Source of the DNA: Castellaniella sp.
GTDB taxonomy: Bacteria; Pseudomonadota; Gammaproteobacteria; Burkholderiales; Burkholderiaceae_B
DNA length: 64,000 nt
NCBI GenBank assembly: GCA_019104865.1
Contig: JAHRWZ010000093.1
Span: 1 to 64,000 of the forward strand
Reading direction: 5' to 3'
The notes under the pieces are model-generated. The model saw nothing but the letters and a program-made list of their open reading frames with translations, ran no database searches and had not been told where the DNA came from. Position 1 is the first letter of the stretch. Each line of letters begins with the position of its first letter. Below are positions 51,495-62,538 of the stretch, one piece after another. The position numbers and the translations under genes are program-made.

Positions 51495-52804
51495 CAACGC
51501 GTTCCCATCAAGGTATCAAAATCCACGGCTTCGTCGGTGACCTGTGCCGCCGCCAGCACGTGATCGACGACGTTGTCTTCGAGCACCAGCGATTCGATCT
51601 CGGCGCGGCGCTGGCGATCGGACAGATAATACGCCACCACCTGGGCAGGCTGCTCGTAGCTCTTGGCGAAGTCCTCGATGCGGGCACGCACCTGTTCGGG
51701 CTTGGCCTTGAGGTCGGCGGCCTTGATGAGTTCGCCCACCAGCAGCCCCAGGCGCACGCGGCGCTCGGCTTCGGGGCGGAAGGTGTCTTCCGGGATGGGG
51801 ATGGAATCGGCGTTGGGCAGACCGCGCTGTTTGAGTTCCTCGCGCGCGGCGGCCGTACGGTTGGCGACTTCGTCGTCCACCAGCGCCTTCGGCAGATCGA
51901 ACGAGCAGGCGGCGGCTAGGGCGTCCATCACGCTGGCCTTGGTGCGGTTCTTGGCACGGGCCTGGGCCTCGCGCTCGACATTGCCGCGCACGTCGGCCAG
52001 CAGAGCCTCGACGTTGCCTTCGGCCTGGCCGAGGGACTTGGCGAAATCGGCGTCCATTTCGGGCAGTTCGGGTTCGGCGACTTCCTTCACGGTAATCGTG
52101 AATTCCGCCTGCTTGCCGGCCACGGCGGCGCTGCCGTAATCCGCGGGAAAGTCCAGCGGGAAGGTTTTCGACTCACCAGCCTTCAGGCCGGTCGCGGCGG
52201 CCTCGAATTCGGGCAGCATGCGGCCCTGACCGAGGACAAAGGGGAAATCCTGGGCGGTGCCGCCGTCGAAGGCCACGCCGCCGATGGTGCCGGCGAAATC
52301 CAGTGTCACGCGATCGCCGTCCTGCGCGGCGCGGTCGGCGGCGGGCTTGAAGACGGTACGCTGGCGGCGCAGGATGTCGATGGTCTTTTGCACTTCGGCA
52401 TCACCCACCTGCGCCGTGCTGCGAGTGATCTTCAGCGAGGACAGATCCGGCAGGGCGACCTCGGGATAGACCTCGAAGGTGGCGGAAAAGGCCATGACGC
52501 CATCGTCCCCGCCTTCGGTCTTGGGCTCGAGATTGGGGGAACCCGCCACACGCAGATTGGCGTCGGAGATGACCTTGTCCAGGGATTTGCCGATCTGGGA
52601 ATTGATCACGTCATAGCGCACCGAAGGGCCATGGCTGCGTTCGATCACGGACAACGGCGCCTTGCCGGGACGGAATCCGTGGACCTTTGCCGTGCGGGCA
52701 ACGCGTTTGAGTTGTGCCTGGACTTCCTTTTCGATGTCGGCGACTGAAACGGTCAGATCGACACGGCGCTCCAGGCCGGACAGTTTTTCAACCACGGGCT
52801 GCAT
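51494..52804 (-). CDS. tig: Trigger factor
   Basis: Ribosome-associated chaperone and peptidyl-prolyl isomerase. 436 residues: N-terminal ribosome-binding domain with the signature [10 protein letters not shown], central FKBP-type domain ([20 protein letters not shown]), C-terminal helical chaperone domain. First gene of tig-clpP-clpX-lon. A TAAAAT hexamer about 40 bases upstream may be its -10. Confidence 0.96.
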   Translation of the reverse strand: MQPVVEKLSGLERRVDLTVSVADIEKEVQAQLKRVARTAKVHGFRPGKAPLSVIERSHGPSVRYDVINSQIGKSLDKVISDANLRVAGSPNLEPKTEGGDDGVMAFSATFEVYPEVALPDLSSLKITRSTAQVGDAEVQKTIDILRRQRTVFKPAADRAAQDGDRVTLDFAGTIGGVAFDGGTAQDFPFVLGQGRMLPEFEAAATGLKAGESKTFPLDFPADYGSAAVAGKQAEFTITVKEVAEPELPEMDADFAKSLGQAEGNVEALLADVRGNVEREAQARAKNRTKASVMDALAAACSFDLPKALVDDEVANRTAAAREELKQRGLPNADSIPIPEDTFRPEAERRVRLGLLVGELIKAADLKAKPEQVRARIEDFAKSYEQPAQVVAYYLSDRQRRAEIESLVLEDNVVDHVLAAAQVTDEAVDFDTLMGTR

Positions 52805-52898
52805 TCGGAACCTATTGATAGTTATGGACAGTAAACGGGCTATTTTAGCGGAAAGTCGACCGAGGCGTAGAAGGGCCAGGACGTCAGGGATTTCACGC

Positions 52899-52904
52899 TA
52901 TAAT
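52899..52904 (+). promoter_or_regulatory. Promoter -10 of tRNA-Leu
   Basis: Perfect TATAAT ending 14 bases before the tRNA, followed by GC-rich bases. No good -35 is visible at the expected distance. Confidence 0.55.
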
Positions 52905-52918
52905 GGACGGCTTATCTC

Positions 52919-53003
52919 GCGAGCGTGGCGGAATTGGTAGACGCACCAGATTTAGGTTCTGGCGCCGCAAGGCATGAGAGTTCAAGTCTCTCCGTTCGCA
53001 CCA
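52919..53003 (+). tRNA. tRNA-Leu (anticodon UAG)
   Basis: 85 bases including encoded CCA. Acceptor stem GCGAGCG / CGTTCGC with one G-U pair, anticodon stem CCAGA / TCTGG with loop TTTAGGT (anticodon TAG, reads CUA/CUN), long variable arm typical of class II tRNAs, and T loop TTCAAGT. Confidence 0.97.
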
Positions 53004-53217
53004 CGGTGCTTGAAGCCGCTGAAAGCATACCATCAATAATTATAAAAATCAGTAACTTAGAAGACAGCCCCTGGAATTGCTTGATAGCCTGACGTCGGGT
53101 TTTAAACCCATGATTCTGGCAGAATAAGTCGTCATTTCTTTGTCGCCAGGCATGAGCCACCTATGACACAGCCCGCTTTTGGCGGGCTGTGTTGATTTTC
53201 CAAGCGGGTGAGCAGAT
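53004..53217. other. AT-rich spacer between tRNA-Leu and mobA, with terminator
   Basis: No gene seen. The first ~60 bases are markedly AT-rich for this window. GGGTTTTAAACCC (53097-53109) is a perfect dyad. A strong hairpin lies at 53166-53192 (11-bp arms ACACAGCCCGC / GCGGGCTGTGT, loop TTTTG) followed by TGATTTT; it probably terminates the tRNA transcript and may serve mobA from the other side. Confidence 0.55.
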
Positions 53218-55146
53218 TTACCGCAGCATGAACCCGTCAAAGAACCGGCTCAGTTCGACATGGGCATCGAGCGGCAGGATATTGGCGATGTGCTGGTCGG
53301 GGCGTACCACCACCATGCAGCCCTTCTCGCGGTCGATGTCGTGCTGTTCAAAGACATCGTGAGCTTCGTTCGTCTGGAAGGCCTTTTCGTAATCACGCAG
53401 GCCGTATTTTCCCTTGGCAGGCCACAGAAAATCCGGCATTCCTTCGATGCTCAGGTCCTGCTGCTGGAACACGGCGTAGACATCAATCACCGAGTCAACA
53501 TCCGCCCTGGCCGGGGTGTATTTTTTCACCGGAGAGCTATCCGCGCCAGCCAGGAATTCGACCAGACTGGTCGCCTTGGAGGTCGCATCCAGCGGGCTTG
53601 GCGCATCGCCAAAGATGAAGATACGCCAGCGGCCATCTGCCTTGTTCAGGTGCCCCAACTGCACCGGGCAGCCATCCGCCACGCGCACGGCTTGGGCGGA
53701 ATGGAAACGCTGTCCGATCGGGAGTCCGCCCGCCAGCGCCTGATTCCGATGTCCCGTACATAGCCAGGATTCGTCATAGCCAATCGATGTACCAGCGATA
53801 AATCCATTCTGACGGGCGATAAATTTTTCGATGTCGGCGGTACTGGTTTTCGCCGATGATGCGTCTTTGTCGGCACTGGGACGAGTGGCGACCAGCGCCG
53901 ACATTTCGCGATCGGCGTTGACCAGCATAAAGGCCACCTTGCGGCGCTCTGTTTCGTACGTCTGCAACAGTTTCGGGTGCGATTTTCCCTGTAGCACTGC
54001 CGCCAGCTTCCAGCCCAGATTGAAGGTATCGGGCAACGAAGTATTCAGGCCCCAACCCCCTTTCGGGCTGTGGGTATGACAGGCATCGCCAGCGACAAAG
54101 GCGCGCGGAATCAGATCGTCCGGATTGCCCGCCGGGGTGTCGTCAAAGCGTTCGGCAACGCGCTGCCCGACTTCATAGACGGACCACCAGGCGACCTCCT
54201 TGACCTCTAGCTGATACGGACTCAGGATCCGCCTGGCCTTGGCGATGAGGTCATCGACGCCCAGCTCTAGCTGTGAAGCGCGCTGATCCTTGCCCAGCAG
54301 ATCGAGCTCGACATACAGGCGCACCAGATAGCCGCCTTCGCGCGGTACCAGCATCACCGCGCCGCTGTCTTTCGACTGGATGAAGCTCTTCACCCGGATA
54401 TCCGGAAAGTTCGTCACCGGCAGCACATCCATCACGCCCCAGGCCTTGTTGGCCGAGTCGCCTTGCAGCTTGATCCCCAGATTCTTACGCACCGCGCTGC
54501 GGGCGCCATCGCACCCCACCACATAGCGGGCTCTGATGGTTTCGACCTTGCTCGACTGGCCGGCATCGTTGCGCTCGAAGGTCGCGGTAATCGGATGGGC
54601 GTTCAGATCCTGCGTCAGGCTCCGATCCACCACCAGCCCCAGCAAGCGGCGGTTGTAATGCGGCACCAGATGCGTGACCGAATGTGCCATGCCGTCCAGC
54701 AAAATATCGTGCAAGCGCGCCTGGTTGACCACTGCATGGGTGAATTCAGACAGCCCCAGCCGCGCATCCGCCACCTTGTGTGTGCGCTTGATCTGCTGCG
54801 GATTCTGCGCATCCGGCTCCCAGAAGGCGTTCCGGTGCAGTTGATAGGCCTCTTTCACCAGCAGTTCGCTGCTATTGAAGGCCTCCATGATTTCCATCGT
54901 ACGGCAGGAAATACCATCCGCCTGACCGAACAGCATCGGCCCGGCCTTCTGCTCGACGATGCAGGTCTTGATATTGGCAAAATCCGCCAACTGCCGCGCC
55001 AGCGCCAGGCCCGCCGGGCCACAACCGACGATCAGCACATCGACTTCTTTCGGCAGGTCGACCATCGGCGGCGGAGATGCTGGTTCACGCGTCTCATCGG
55101 CAATCTGGTAATTGCCGGGCTTGAAACCGTTCAGATGGTACTGCAT
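53218..55146 (-). CDS. mobA: 3-hydroxybenzoate 4-monooxygenase (MobA-like flavoprotein)
   Basis: Class A FAD monooxygenase of 642 residues, close in length and motif order to Comamonas MobA (3-hydroxybenzoate to protocatechuate). FAD motif VDVLIVGCGPAGLALA, second motif VGCDGARSAVR, third AFVAGDACHTHSPKGGWGLN, then a thioredoxin-like C-terminal domain ending in MVVVRPDQHIANILPLDAHV. The usual GQGMN in the third motif reads GWGLN, so substrate or flavin contacts may differ. The start at 55146 (MQYHLNGFKPGN) has AAGGAG seven bases upstream. Base composition is less GC-rich than neighbours. No ring-cleavage genes are adjacent. Confidence 0.82.
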   Translation of the reverse strand: MQYHLNGFKPGNYQIADETREPASPPPMVDLPKEVDVLIVGCGPAGLALARQLADFANIKTCIVEQKAGPMLFGQADGISCRTMEIMEAFNSSELLVKEAYQLHRNAFWEPDAQNPQQIKRTHKVADARLGLSEFTHAVVNQARLHDILLDGMAHSVTHLVPHYNRRLLGLVVDRSLTQDLNAHPITATFERNDAGQSSKVETIRARYVVGCDGARSAVRKNLGIKLQGDSANKAWGVMDVLPVTNFPDIRVKSFIQSKDSGAVMLVPREGGYLVRLYVELDLLGKDQRASQLELGVDDLIAKARRILSPYQLEVKEVAWWSVYEVGQRVAERFDDTPAGNPDDLIPRAFVAGDACHTHSPKGGWGLNTSLPDTFNLGWKLAAVLQGKSHPKLLQTYETERRKVAFMLVNADREMSALVATRPSADKDASSAKTSTADIEKFIARQNGFIAGTSIGYDESWLCTGHRNQALAGGLPIGQRFHSAQAVRVADGCPVQLGHLNKADGRWRIFIFGDAPSPLDATSKATSLVEFLAGADSSPVKKYTPARADVDSVIDVYAVFQQQDLSIEGMPDFLWPAKGKYGLRDYEKAFQTNEAHDVFEQHDIDREKGCMVVVRPDQHIANILPLDAHVELSRFFDGFMLR

Positions 55147-55268
55147 GAGCAGGCTCCTTTTGCCGTGGCCTCGCGGCCGCCGCACCGGCCGGCCGGATGC
55201 TCTTCGTCAGCGAGCAGGCGGTTGCCGCTGCTACGGAATTGATCGGGGGGCATGTTTTCGGGGGGCAT
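55131..55268 (-). CDS. Possible small ORF overlapping the mobA start
   Basis: 45 codons starting MPPENMPPDQF, with GGAG five bases upstream, ending 16 bases inside mobA in another frame. Could be a leader peptide for translational coupling or a gene remnant. Homology cannot be judged; low confidence. Confidence 0.25.
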   Translation of the reverse strand: MPPENMPPDQFRSSGNRLLADEEHPAGRCGGREATAKGACSCSTI

Positions 55269-55269
55269 G
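55244..55269. repeat. 11-bp direct repeat in the regulator-mobA spacer
   Basis: CGGGGGGCATG occurs twice (55244-55254 and 55259-55269), a 15-base period, between the AraC-type gene and mobA. It may be part of an activator site, or coding repetition in the small ORF. Confidence 0.5.
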
Positions 55270-55323
55270 GCAGCTCCGTTGTCTCTCATTATTGGAGGCA
55301 CCATGGTAGAGCACGGTGGTGAG

Positions 55324-56277
55324 CTACTGAATGCAGCTTTCGCCGTTAAGCTTGGACTTTTCGCAAGGCCCTGCCGCAATCACCCGCCGTGACAAGTAGG
55401 CGCTCGGTGGCATGCCGACATGGCGACTGAAAAATCGTGAAAAGTAGGCCGGGTCGCGAAAACCGAGGGCGAAGCATATCTGGTTGACCGACTGACCGCT
55501 GTGCAACAGAAGGCGCTTGGCCTCCTGCAACTGGCGCTCGAAGATCAGATGCTTGGACGACATGCCAGCCAGGCGTCGACAGATCAGATTGAGCCGCGCC
55601 GTGGTCAGACCCAACTCGCCAGCATAGCGTTGCAGTGGCCAGTGCTCGGTGTAGCGGGCCTCCACCAACTGGTTGAAACGGTGAAACTGCAGCAGGTCAT
55701 GAGCCGGTACGGGGCTGTCGCGCTGTGTCTGCTCGACCAGGTGCAGCAGGTTGGCCAGGATCAGTCGCAGCAGGGCCAGCAGGTTGGCCTCGCGACCATC
55801 GCGTTGGCAGGCAAATTCGTCGGCCACCTGATGGAACAAAGGCTCCAGGTGCCCGGCGACGCGGGCTGCCTCGTCCCGCTGCTCGCCCAGACTGACGCAC
55901 AACGGCTGGTTCAGTCGGGGAGACAGAGCGGCTTCGCTCTCGAACAGCTTCCACACCAGTTGCTGGCGCACGGTGATGACCTGGCCTTCGCTGGCTGCAT
56001 CGGTGACGAAAGCATGGGGTACGCCGGGCGGGGTCAAGAAACACAGTGGACCTTCCAAGCGATATTGACGGTCGTCCAGGTAGAGGTGGACATGGCCGTT
56101 GTGGATGTAATGGATCTGGAAGAAGCGGTCATGGCGATGCACCGCCACGCTGCGACCGAAGAATTCCGAGAGACGGCCATGGCCGTCGTAGTGAAAGTCG
56201 GCGTCGGCGTAACGTTGATCGTAGACTTGGCCGAGGTCAAGGATCGGGATGCCGGCGAGGCGTTGCCTGGTGTTCAT
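55324..56277 (-). CDS. AraC-family regulator, HpaA/PobR type
   Basis: 317-residue transcription activator. N-terminal cupin-like ligand domain (HRHDRFFQIHYIHNGHVHLY, LTPPGVPHAF) and C-terminal double helix-turn-helix (YAGELGLTTARLNLICRRL; INQICFALGF-like segment reading VNQICFALGFRDPAYFSRFF). Relatives sense hydroxyphenylacetate or hydroxybenzoate. It is upstream of mobA on the same strand with a 177-base gap and probably activates it with the aromatic substrate. Confidence 0.88.
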   Translation of the reverse strand: MNTRQRLAGIPILDLGQVYDQRYADADFHYDGHGRLSEFFGRSVAVHRHDRFFQIHYIHNGHVHLYLDDRQYRLEGPLCFLTPPGVPHAFVTDAASEGQVITVRQQLVWKLFESEAALSPRLNQPLCVSLGEQRDEAARVAGHLEPLFHQVADEFACQRDGREANLLALLRLILANLLHLVEQTQRDSPVPAHDLLQFHRFNQLVEARYTEHWPLQRYAGELGLTTARLNLICRRLAGMSSKHLIFERQLQEAKRLLLHSGQSVNQICFALGFRDPAYFSRFFSRHVGMPPSAYLSRRVIAAGPCEKSKLNGESCIQ

Positions 56278-56498
56278 GTCTGACGCTCCTGCGCATCCGC
56301 TCGCGGTTTTCCATTGAGTTCAGGCTACCATTCCGAGAACAGTCGCGCAGGTCGCTGTCACGCCCCACTTTTTATTATCATCCAGGAATCGGCATGAACA
56401 TGCCAATGGAAGGGCGAAACGACTGACACGACAGGGATGGACGCCGCCCGAAGCAAGTCGCAGAATCAGGGTCTCGGAAACCGCTGCGAGGCTGCGCC

Positions 56499-57383
56499 AT
56501 GAATCTGAATCTGCTGATCGAACGCCGCAATCACGACCTGGGCGGCGGCTTCCTGGTGGGACGGTTGCTGCCGCACGCCAGACGCCGCATGGTGGGGCCT
56601 TTCACCTTTTTCGACCACATGGGGCCGCTGGACGTGAAGGCCGGCGCCGACCGCGCCATCGATGTCCGGCCCCACCCCCACATCGGTCTGTCCACCGTCA
56701 CCTATCTGTACAGCGGCGCCATCACGCACCGCGACAGCCTGGGCTCGCATCAGGAGATCCTGCCCGGCGAGGTCAACTGGATGACCGCGGGACGCGGCAT
56801 CACCCACAGCGAACGGCTGGAGGCCGCCCGCCGGCGCGGCGCCGTCATGCACGGCGTCCAGGCCTGGGTCGCCCTGCCAAAGGAACAGGAAGACATGGCA
56901 CCGGCCTTCTTTCATCACCAGGGCCCCGACGACCTGCCGGAATTCCACGAAGACGGCATTACGGGCCGCCTGATCGCCGGCACCATCGATGGGGTCAGCG
57001 CCCGCACGCCGACGTACTCGCCGCTGTTCTATCTGCACTGGAAGATGGACGCGGGCGCGCGCCGCAGCCTGGGCACCCAATACCCCGAACGGGCCATCTA
57101 CGTCGCCATGGGCCAGGTCGAAGTGGGAGGACAGCGGGTATCCGCCAGCCAGATGGCCGTGCTGGACCCGGGCCACACGATCCAGGTGACGGCCCGGCAG
57201 CCCTCGACCGTGATGCTGCTGGGCGGGGAACCGATCGGCGAACGCTTCATGTTCTGGAACTTCGTGTCATCGTCCAAAGCCCGGATCGAGCAGGCCTGCG
57301 AGGACTGGCGCACGCTTCGCATGCCGCTCCCGGTCGGCGACGACCAGGAATTCATCCCCTTGCCCGAGCGACGCAAGGGATGA
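56499..57383 (+). CDS. Pirin-family bicupin protein
   Basis: 294 residues. Metal ligands are visible as RPHPHIGLSTVTYL and GRGITHSER, the two-His, His and Glu set of pirins; some bacterial pirins show quercetinase or regulatory activity. N-terminal cupin about 1-140, C-terminal cupin after 160. GAGG lies upstream of the start. Cytoplasmic, function not assignable from context; dapD follows after 89 bases. Confidence 0.88.
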   Translation: MNLNLLIERRNHDLGGGFLVGRLLPHARRRMVGPFTFFDHMGPLDVKAGADRAIDVRPHPHIGLSTVTYLYSGAITHRDSLGSHQEILPGEVNWMTAGRGITHSERLEAARRRGAVMHGVQAWVALPKEQEDMAPAFFHHQGPDDLPEFHEDGITGRLIAGTIDGVSARTPTYSPLFYLHWKMDAGARRSLGTQYPERAIYVAMGQVEVGGQRVSASQMAVLDPGHTIQVTARQPSTVMLLGGEPIGERFMFWNFVSSSKARIEQACEDWRTLRMPLPVGDDQEFIPLPERRKG

Positions 57384-57472
57384 CCTGTTCAACGCATCCC
57401 AGGGAAACCGGCTGACTGATAAAATCATCGCCTTGCAAATTTTCTCACTCACTGAAGGCCAGGACGTTCTTC

Positions 57473-59463
<1,991 letters not shown>

Positions 59464-59478
59464 AATTATCCACACACC

Positions 59479-60375
59479 ATGGCTGCTCCTCATACCGAAC
59501 TCCTGACATTGCGCGATCTGCTGCGCTGGGCCATCACCCGCTTTCGCGGCGCGAACCTGGTCTTCGGCCATGGCAGCGACAACGCCTGGGACGAGGCCGT
59601 CTACCTGCTGCTGCATACCCTGCATCTGCCGCTCGACACGCTGGAACCCTTTCTGGATGCGCGCCTGCTGGAACGCGAACGTCAGCGTTGCGTCGATCTG
59701 ATCCACGAACGGGTCAATACCCGCAAGCCGGCCGCCTACCTGACGGGTGAAGCCTGGCTGCAGGGGCAGCGGTTTCTGGTGGATGAACGCGTCATCGTGC
59801 CGCGATCGCCCATCGCCGAACTGCTGGGTGAACAGCTGGCACCCTGGATCGAGGACCCGGAATCCATCACACGGGTGCTGGATCTCTGCACGGGATCGGG
59901 GTGCCTGGCAATCCTGGCCGCACAGGCCTTTGAATCCGCACAGGTCGATGCGGCCGACATTTCGACCGATGCGCTGTCGGTCGCCCAGTCGAACATCGCC
60001 CTGCACGAGCTCCAAGATCGGGTGCGCACGCTACGCAGCGACCTGCTGTCGCAAATCCCCGAGAACCGCCGGTACGATTTGATTCTCTGCAATCCGCCCT
60101 ACGTCAACAGCCGCGCCATGACGGCGCTGCCGCCTGAATACCGGCACGAACCGCGCCTGGCGCTGGCCGGTGGCGAGGACGGCATAGACCTGGTCCGCCG
60201 CATCCTGGCGGACGCCCCCCGCCACCTGACCCCGGACGGCCTGCTGGTAATGGAAATCGGCCACGAACAGGCGCATTTCCAGGCCGCTTTCCCCGACCTG
60301 GATCCGGTCTGGCTGAGCACCGAGACCGCCAGCGACCAGATTCTGCTGCTGCGCCAGGCGCAGCTCACGGCGTGA
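59479..60375 (+). CDS. prmB: Ribosomal protein L3 glutamine methyltransferase PrmB
   Basis: SAM-dependent N5-glutamine methyltransferase of 298 residues. SAM motif VLDLCTGSGCLAILAA and the substrate motif NPPYV. The PrmB-specific LPPEYRHEPRLALAGGEDG distinguishes it from PrmC. N-terminal helical domain about 1-110. It follows dapE after 15 bases and its stop overlaps the yheS start (GTGA). Confidence 0.94.
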   Translation: MAAPHTELLTLRDLLRWAITRFRGANLVFGHGSDNAWDEAVYLLLHTLHLPLDTLEPFLDARLLERERQRCVDLIHERVNTRKPAAYLTGEAWLQGQRFLVDERVIVPRSPIAELLGEQLAPWIEDPESITRVLDLCTGSGCLAILAAQAFESAQVDAADISTDALSVAQSNIALHELQDRVRTLRSDLLSQIPENRRYDLILCNPPYVNSRAMTALPPEYRHEPRLALAGGEDGIDLVRRILADAPRHLTPDGLLVMEIGHEQAHFQAAFPDLDPVWLSTETASDQILLLRQAQLTA

Positions 60376-62282
60376 TCCGCGCAACCGGCCTGACCCTGCG
60401 CCGCGGCGTCAAGGTCCTGCTGGAAGACGCGGAGTTCGTCGTCCACCCGGGTGAGCGGGTCGGCATCGTCGGGAAGAACGGCGCGGGAAAATCCACGCTC
60501 TTTGCCCTGCTGCAGGGACGCATCGACCTGGACGCCGGCTCTCTGGATATCCCGGCTGCCTGGCGGCTGGCCAGCGTCGAGCAGATCCTGCACGACACGG
60601 ACCGACCCGCGCGCGAGTTCGTCATCGACGGGGATCAGCACCTACGCAGCCTGCAGGCGCGGCGAGCGGCGCTGACGCACGACCAGGGGCACGCGATCGC
60701 CGAACTGGAAGCCGCCCTGGTGGAAGCCGAGGCCTGGAGCGCACCCTCGCGCGCCGAACAGCTGCTGGCCGGGCTGGGCTTCGCCCCCGACGAATGGGCC
60801 CGACCGGTGGCGAGCTTTTCGGGCGGCTGGCAGATGCGCATCGCATTGGCCCGCGCGCTGATGGCGCCATCGGATCTGCTGCTGCTGGACGAACCCACCA
60901 ACCACCTGGACCTGGATGCCATGCTGTGGCTGGAGCGCTGGCTGAGCAGCTATCCGGGCACCGTCCTGCTGATTTCCCACGACACGGAATTTCTGGATGC
61001 GGTCGCCCGCGCGATCCTGCATTTCGAACAGGGCAAGCTGGTGCGCTACAAAGGCGGCTACGAAGACTATCTGGAACAACGCGCCGAGCGCCTGCGCCAG
61101 AACCAGTTGGCCCGCGATCGGCAGACCCGCGAGGCCGCCCACCTGCAGTCGTTCATCGACCGCTTCAAGGCCAAGGCCACCAAGGCCAAGCAGGCGCAAA
61201 GCCGGGTCAAGGCCCTGGCCCGCATGCAGACCCTGGCGCCGCTGGCCGTGGAATCCGGTATCGACATCCGCCTGCCCGACCCGCTCCATACGCCCGACGT
61301 CCTGCTGCGCCTGGAAGACGCCACCCTGGGCTATGCCGATCGCGCGGGCGGTTCCCCTCGCACCATCCTGAGCGACGTCAGCCTGATGGTGCGCGGCGGC
61401 AGCCGCATCGGCATCCTGGGGGTCAACGGCGCCGGCAAGAGCACCCTGGTCAAGACCCTGGCCCGGGAACTCGCCCCGCTGTCCGGACTCTACCAGCCGG
61501 CCAAGGGGCTGGAGATCGGCTATTTCGCCCAGCAGCAGCTGGACGTCCTGGACCCGGACTCGACCCCGCTCCAGCATTTCGCCCGCATCGCCCCGGACAC
61601 GCGCGAGCAGGAACTGCGCAATATGCTGGGCAGCTTCGGTTTTGGCGGCGACATGGTGAATCAGCCCGTTGCCCCGTTTTCCGGCGGCGAGAAGGCACGC
61701 CTGGCCCTGGCGCTGATCGTCTGGCGCAAACCCAACCTGCTGCTGCTCGACGAACCCAGCAACCACCTGGACGTGGACACGCGCGAAGCCCTGGCCCGGG
61801 CACTGGCGGAATTCCCCGGCAGCGTGCTGCTGGTGTCCCACGACCGCCACCTGCTGCGCACGACCGTGGATACCTTCTGGATCGTGGCCGACGGCCACAT
61901 CCAGCCTTTCGACGGCGACCTGGAGGACTACCGCGACTGGCTGCAGCAGCGCCAGACGCGGCAGAATCAGGCCGCCCGCGTCGCGACCGCGCCTGAAAAA
62001 GACCGCAAGGCCCAGCGTCGCGAACAGGCACAGGTGCGCCAGCAACTGTCGGCCCAGCGCAAACCGCTGGAAACCCGCCTGAAAAAGGTCGAGGACGCCA
62101 TGGCGAAGGCGCAGGCCCGGTTGACCACGCTGAACGCCCTGATCGCCGACCCGGCGTTCTACACGGACGCGCACAAAGATGACCGCCCCGCCCTGCTGGC
62201 CGAACACGGCGAGCTCAGCAAAACCCTGCAGACCGCCGAAGAGGAATGGCTGGACATCCAGACGGAACTCGAGGCGCTGTAA
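60372..62282 (+). CDS. yheS: ABC-F ATPase, YheS type
   Basis: Cytoplasmic tandem ABC protein of 636 residues with no membrane domain. Walker A GKNGAGKST and GVNGAGKST, signatures SFSGGWQMRIALA and PFSGGEKARLALA, Walker B LLLLDEPTNHLDLD and LLLLDEPSNHLDVD. The inter-domain linker region (about 230-300) and a C-terminal coiled coil are present. ABC-F proteins act on the ribosome, often to relieve stalling. GTG start at 60372, overlapping the prmB stop. Confidence 0.93.
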   Translation: MIRATGLTLRRGVKVLLEDAEFVVHPGERVGIVGKNGAGKSTLFALLQGRIDLDAGSLDIPAAWRLASVEQILHDTDRPAREFVIDGDQHLRSLQARRAALTHDQGHAIAELEAALVEAEAWSAPSRAEQLLAGLGFAPDEWARPVASFSGGWQMRIALARALMAPSDLLLLDEPTNHLDLDAMLWLERWLSSYPGTVLLISHDTEFLDAVARAILHFEQGKLVRYKGGYEDYLEQRAERLRQNQLARDRQTREAAHLQSFIDRFKAKATKAKQAQSRVKALARMQTLAPLAVESGIDIRLPDPLHTPDVLLRLEDATLGYADRAGGSPRTILSDVSLMVRGGSRIGILGVNGAGKSTLVKTLARELAPLSGLYQPAKGLEIGYFAQQQLDVLDPDSTPLQHFARIAPDTREQELRNMLGSFGFGGDMVNQPVAPFSGGEKARLALALIVWRKPNLLLLDEPSNHLDVDTREALARALAEFPGSVLLVSHDRHLLRTTVDTFWIVADGHIQPFDGDLEDYRDWLQQRQTRQNQAARVATAPEKDRKAQRREQAQVRQQLSAQRKPLETRLKKVEDAMAKAQARLTTLNALIADPAFYTDAHKDDRPALLAEHGELSKTLQTAEEEWLDIQTELEAL

Positions 62283-62313
62283 AGGCCCAGCACCGCCACA
62301 AACCGCGTCAAGC

Positions 62314-62414
62314 GCCGTGACGAGGGGGCTGCGGGGGCTGTTGGAGCTTACTCGTCCACCCTCGGCGCAGCCGCCGAATCGCGACCGGCCCCCGCGGCCT
62401 CCTCGTCACGGCGA
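62314..62414. repeat. Long interrupted inverted repeat after yheS
   Basis: 13-bp perfect outer arms (62314-62326, 62402-62414) and 8-bp perfect inner arms (62332-62339, 62389-62396), with a 49-base centre. No T-run follows. It could act as a terminator for yheS or be a dispersed repeat element. Confidence 0.5.
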
Positions 62415-62502
62415 TGAGCTCTCTCCATACACCCCTCTATATTCCAGATCTGAATAATTTAATATTCTTATAGTCGTTCGCTATGAGACCAAGGCTCCTT
62501 AG

Positions 62503-62529
62503 AATGAACAGGTCTAAACCTTGTTCATT
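62503..62529. promoter_or_regulatory. Operator-like dyad before the AhpD-like gene
   Basis: AATGAACA and TGTTCATT separated by 11 bases, ending 9 bases before the ATG at 62539. It resembles a site for a dimeric TetR, MarR or LysR-type regulator. No such gene is visible before the window ends. Confidence 0.45.
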
Positions 62530-62538
62530 TCTTCCACC

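Noticed and set aside
53004-55320. Duplicate tRNA-Leu 3' end as an att site
   Set aside because: No second copy of the tRNA end and no integrase gene seen in the window.
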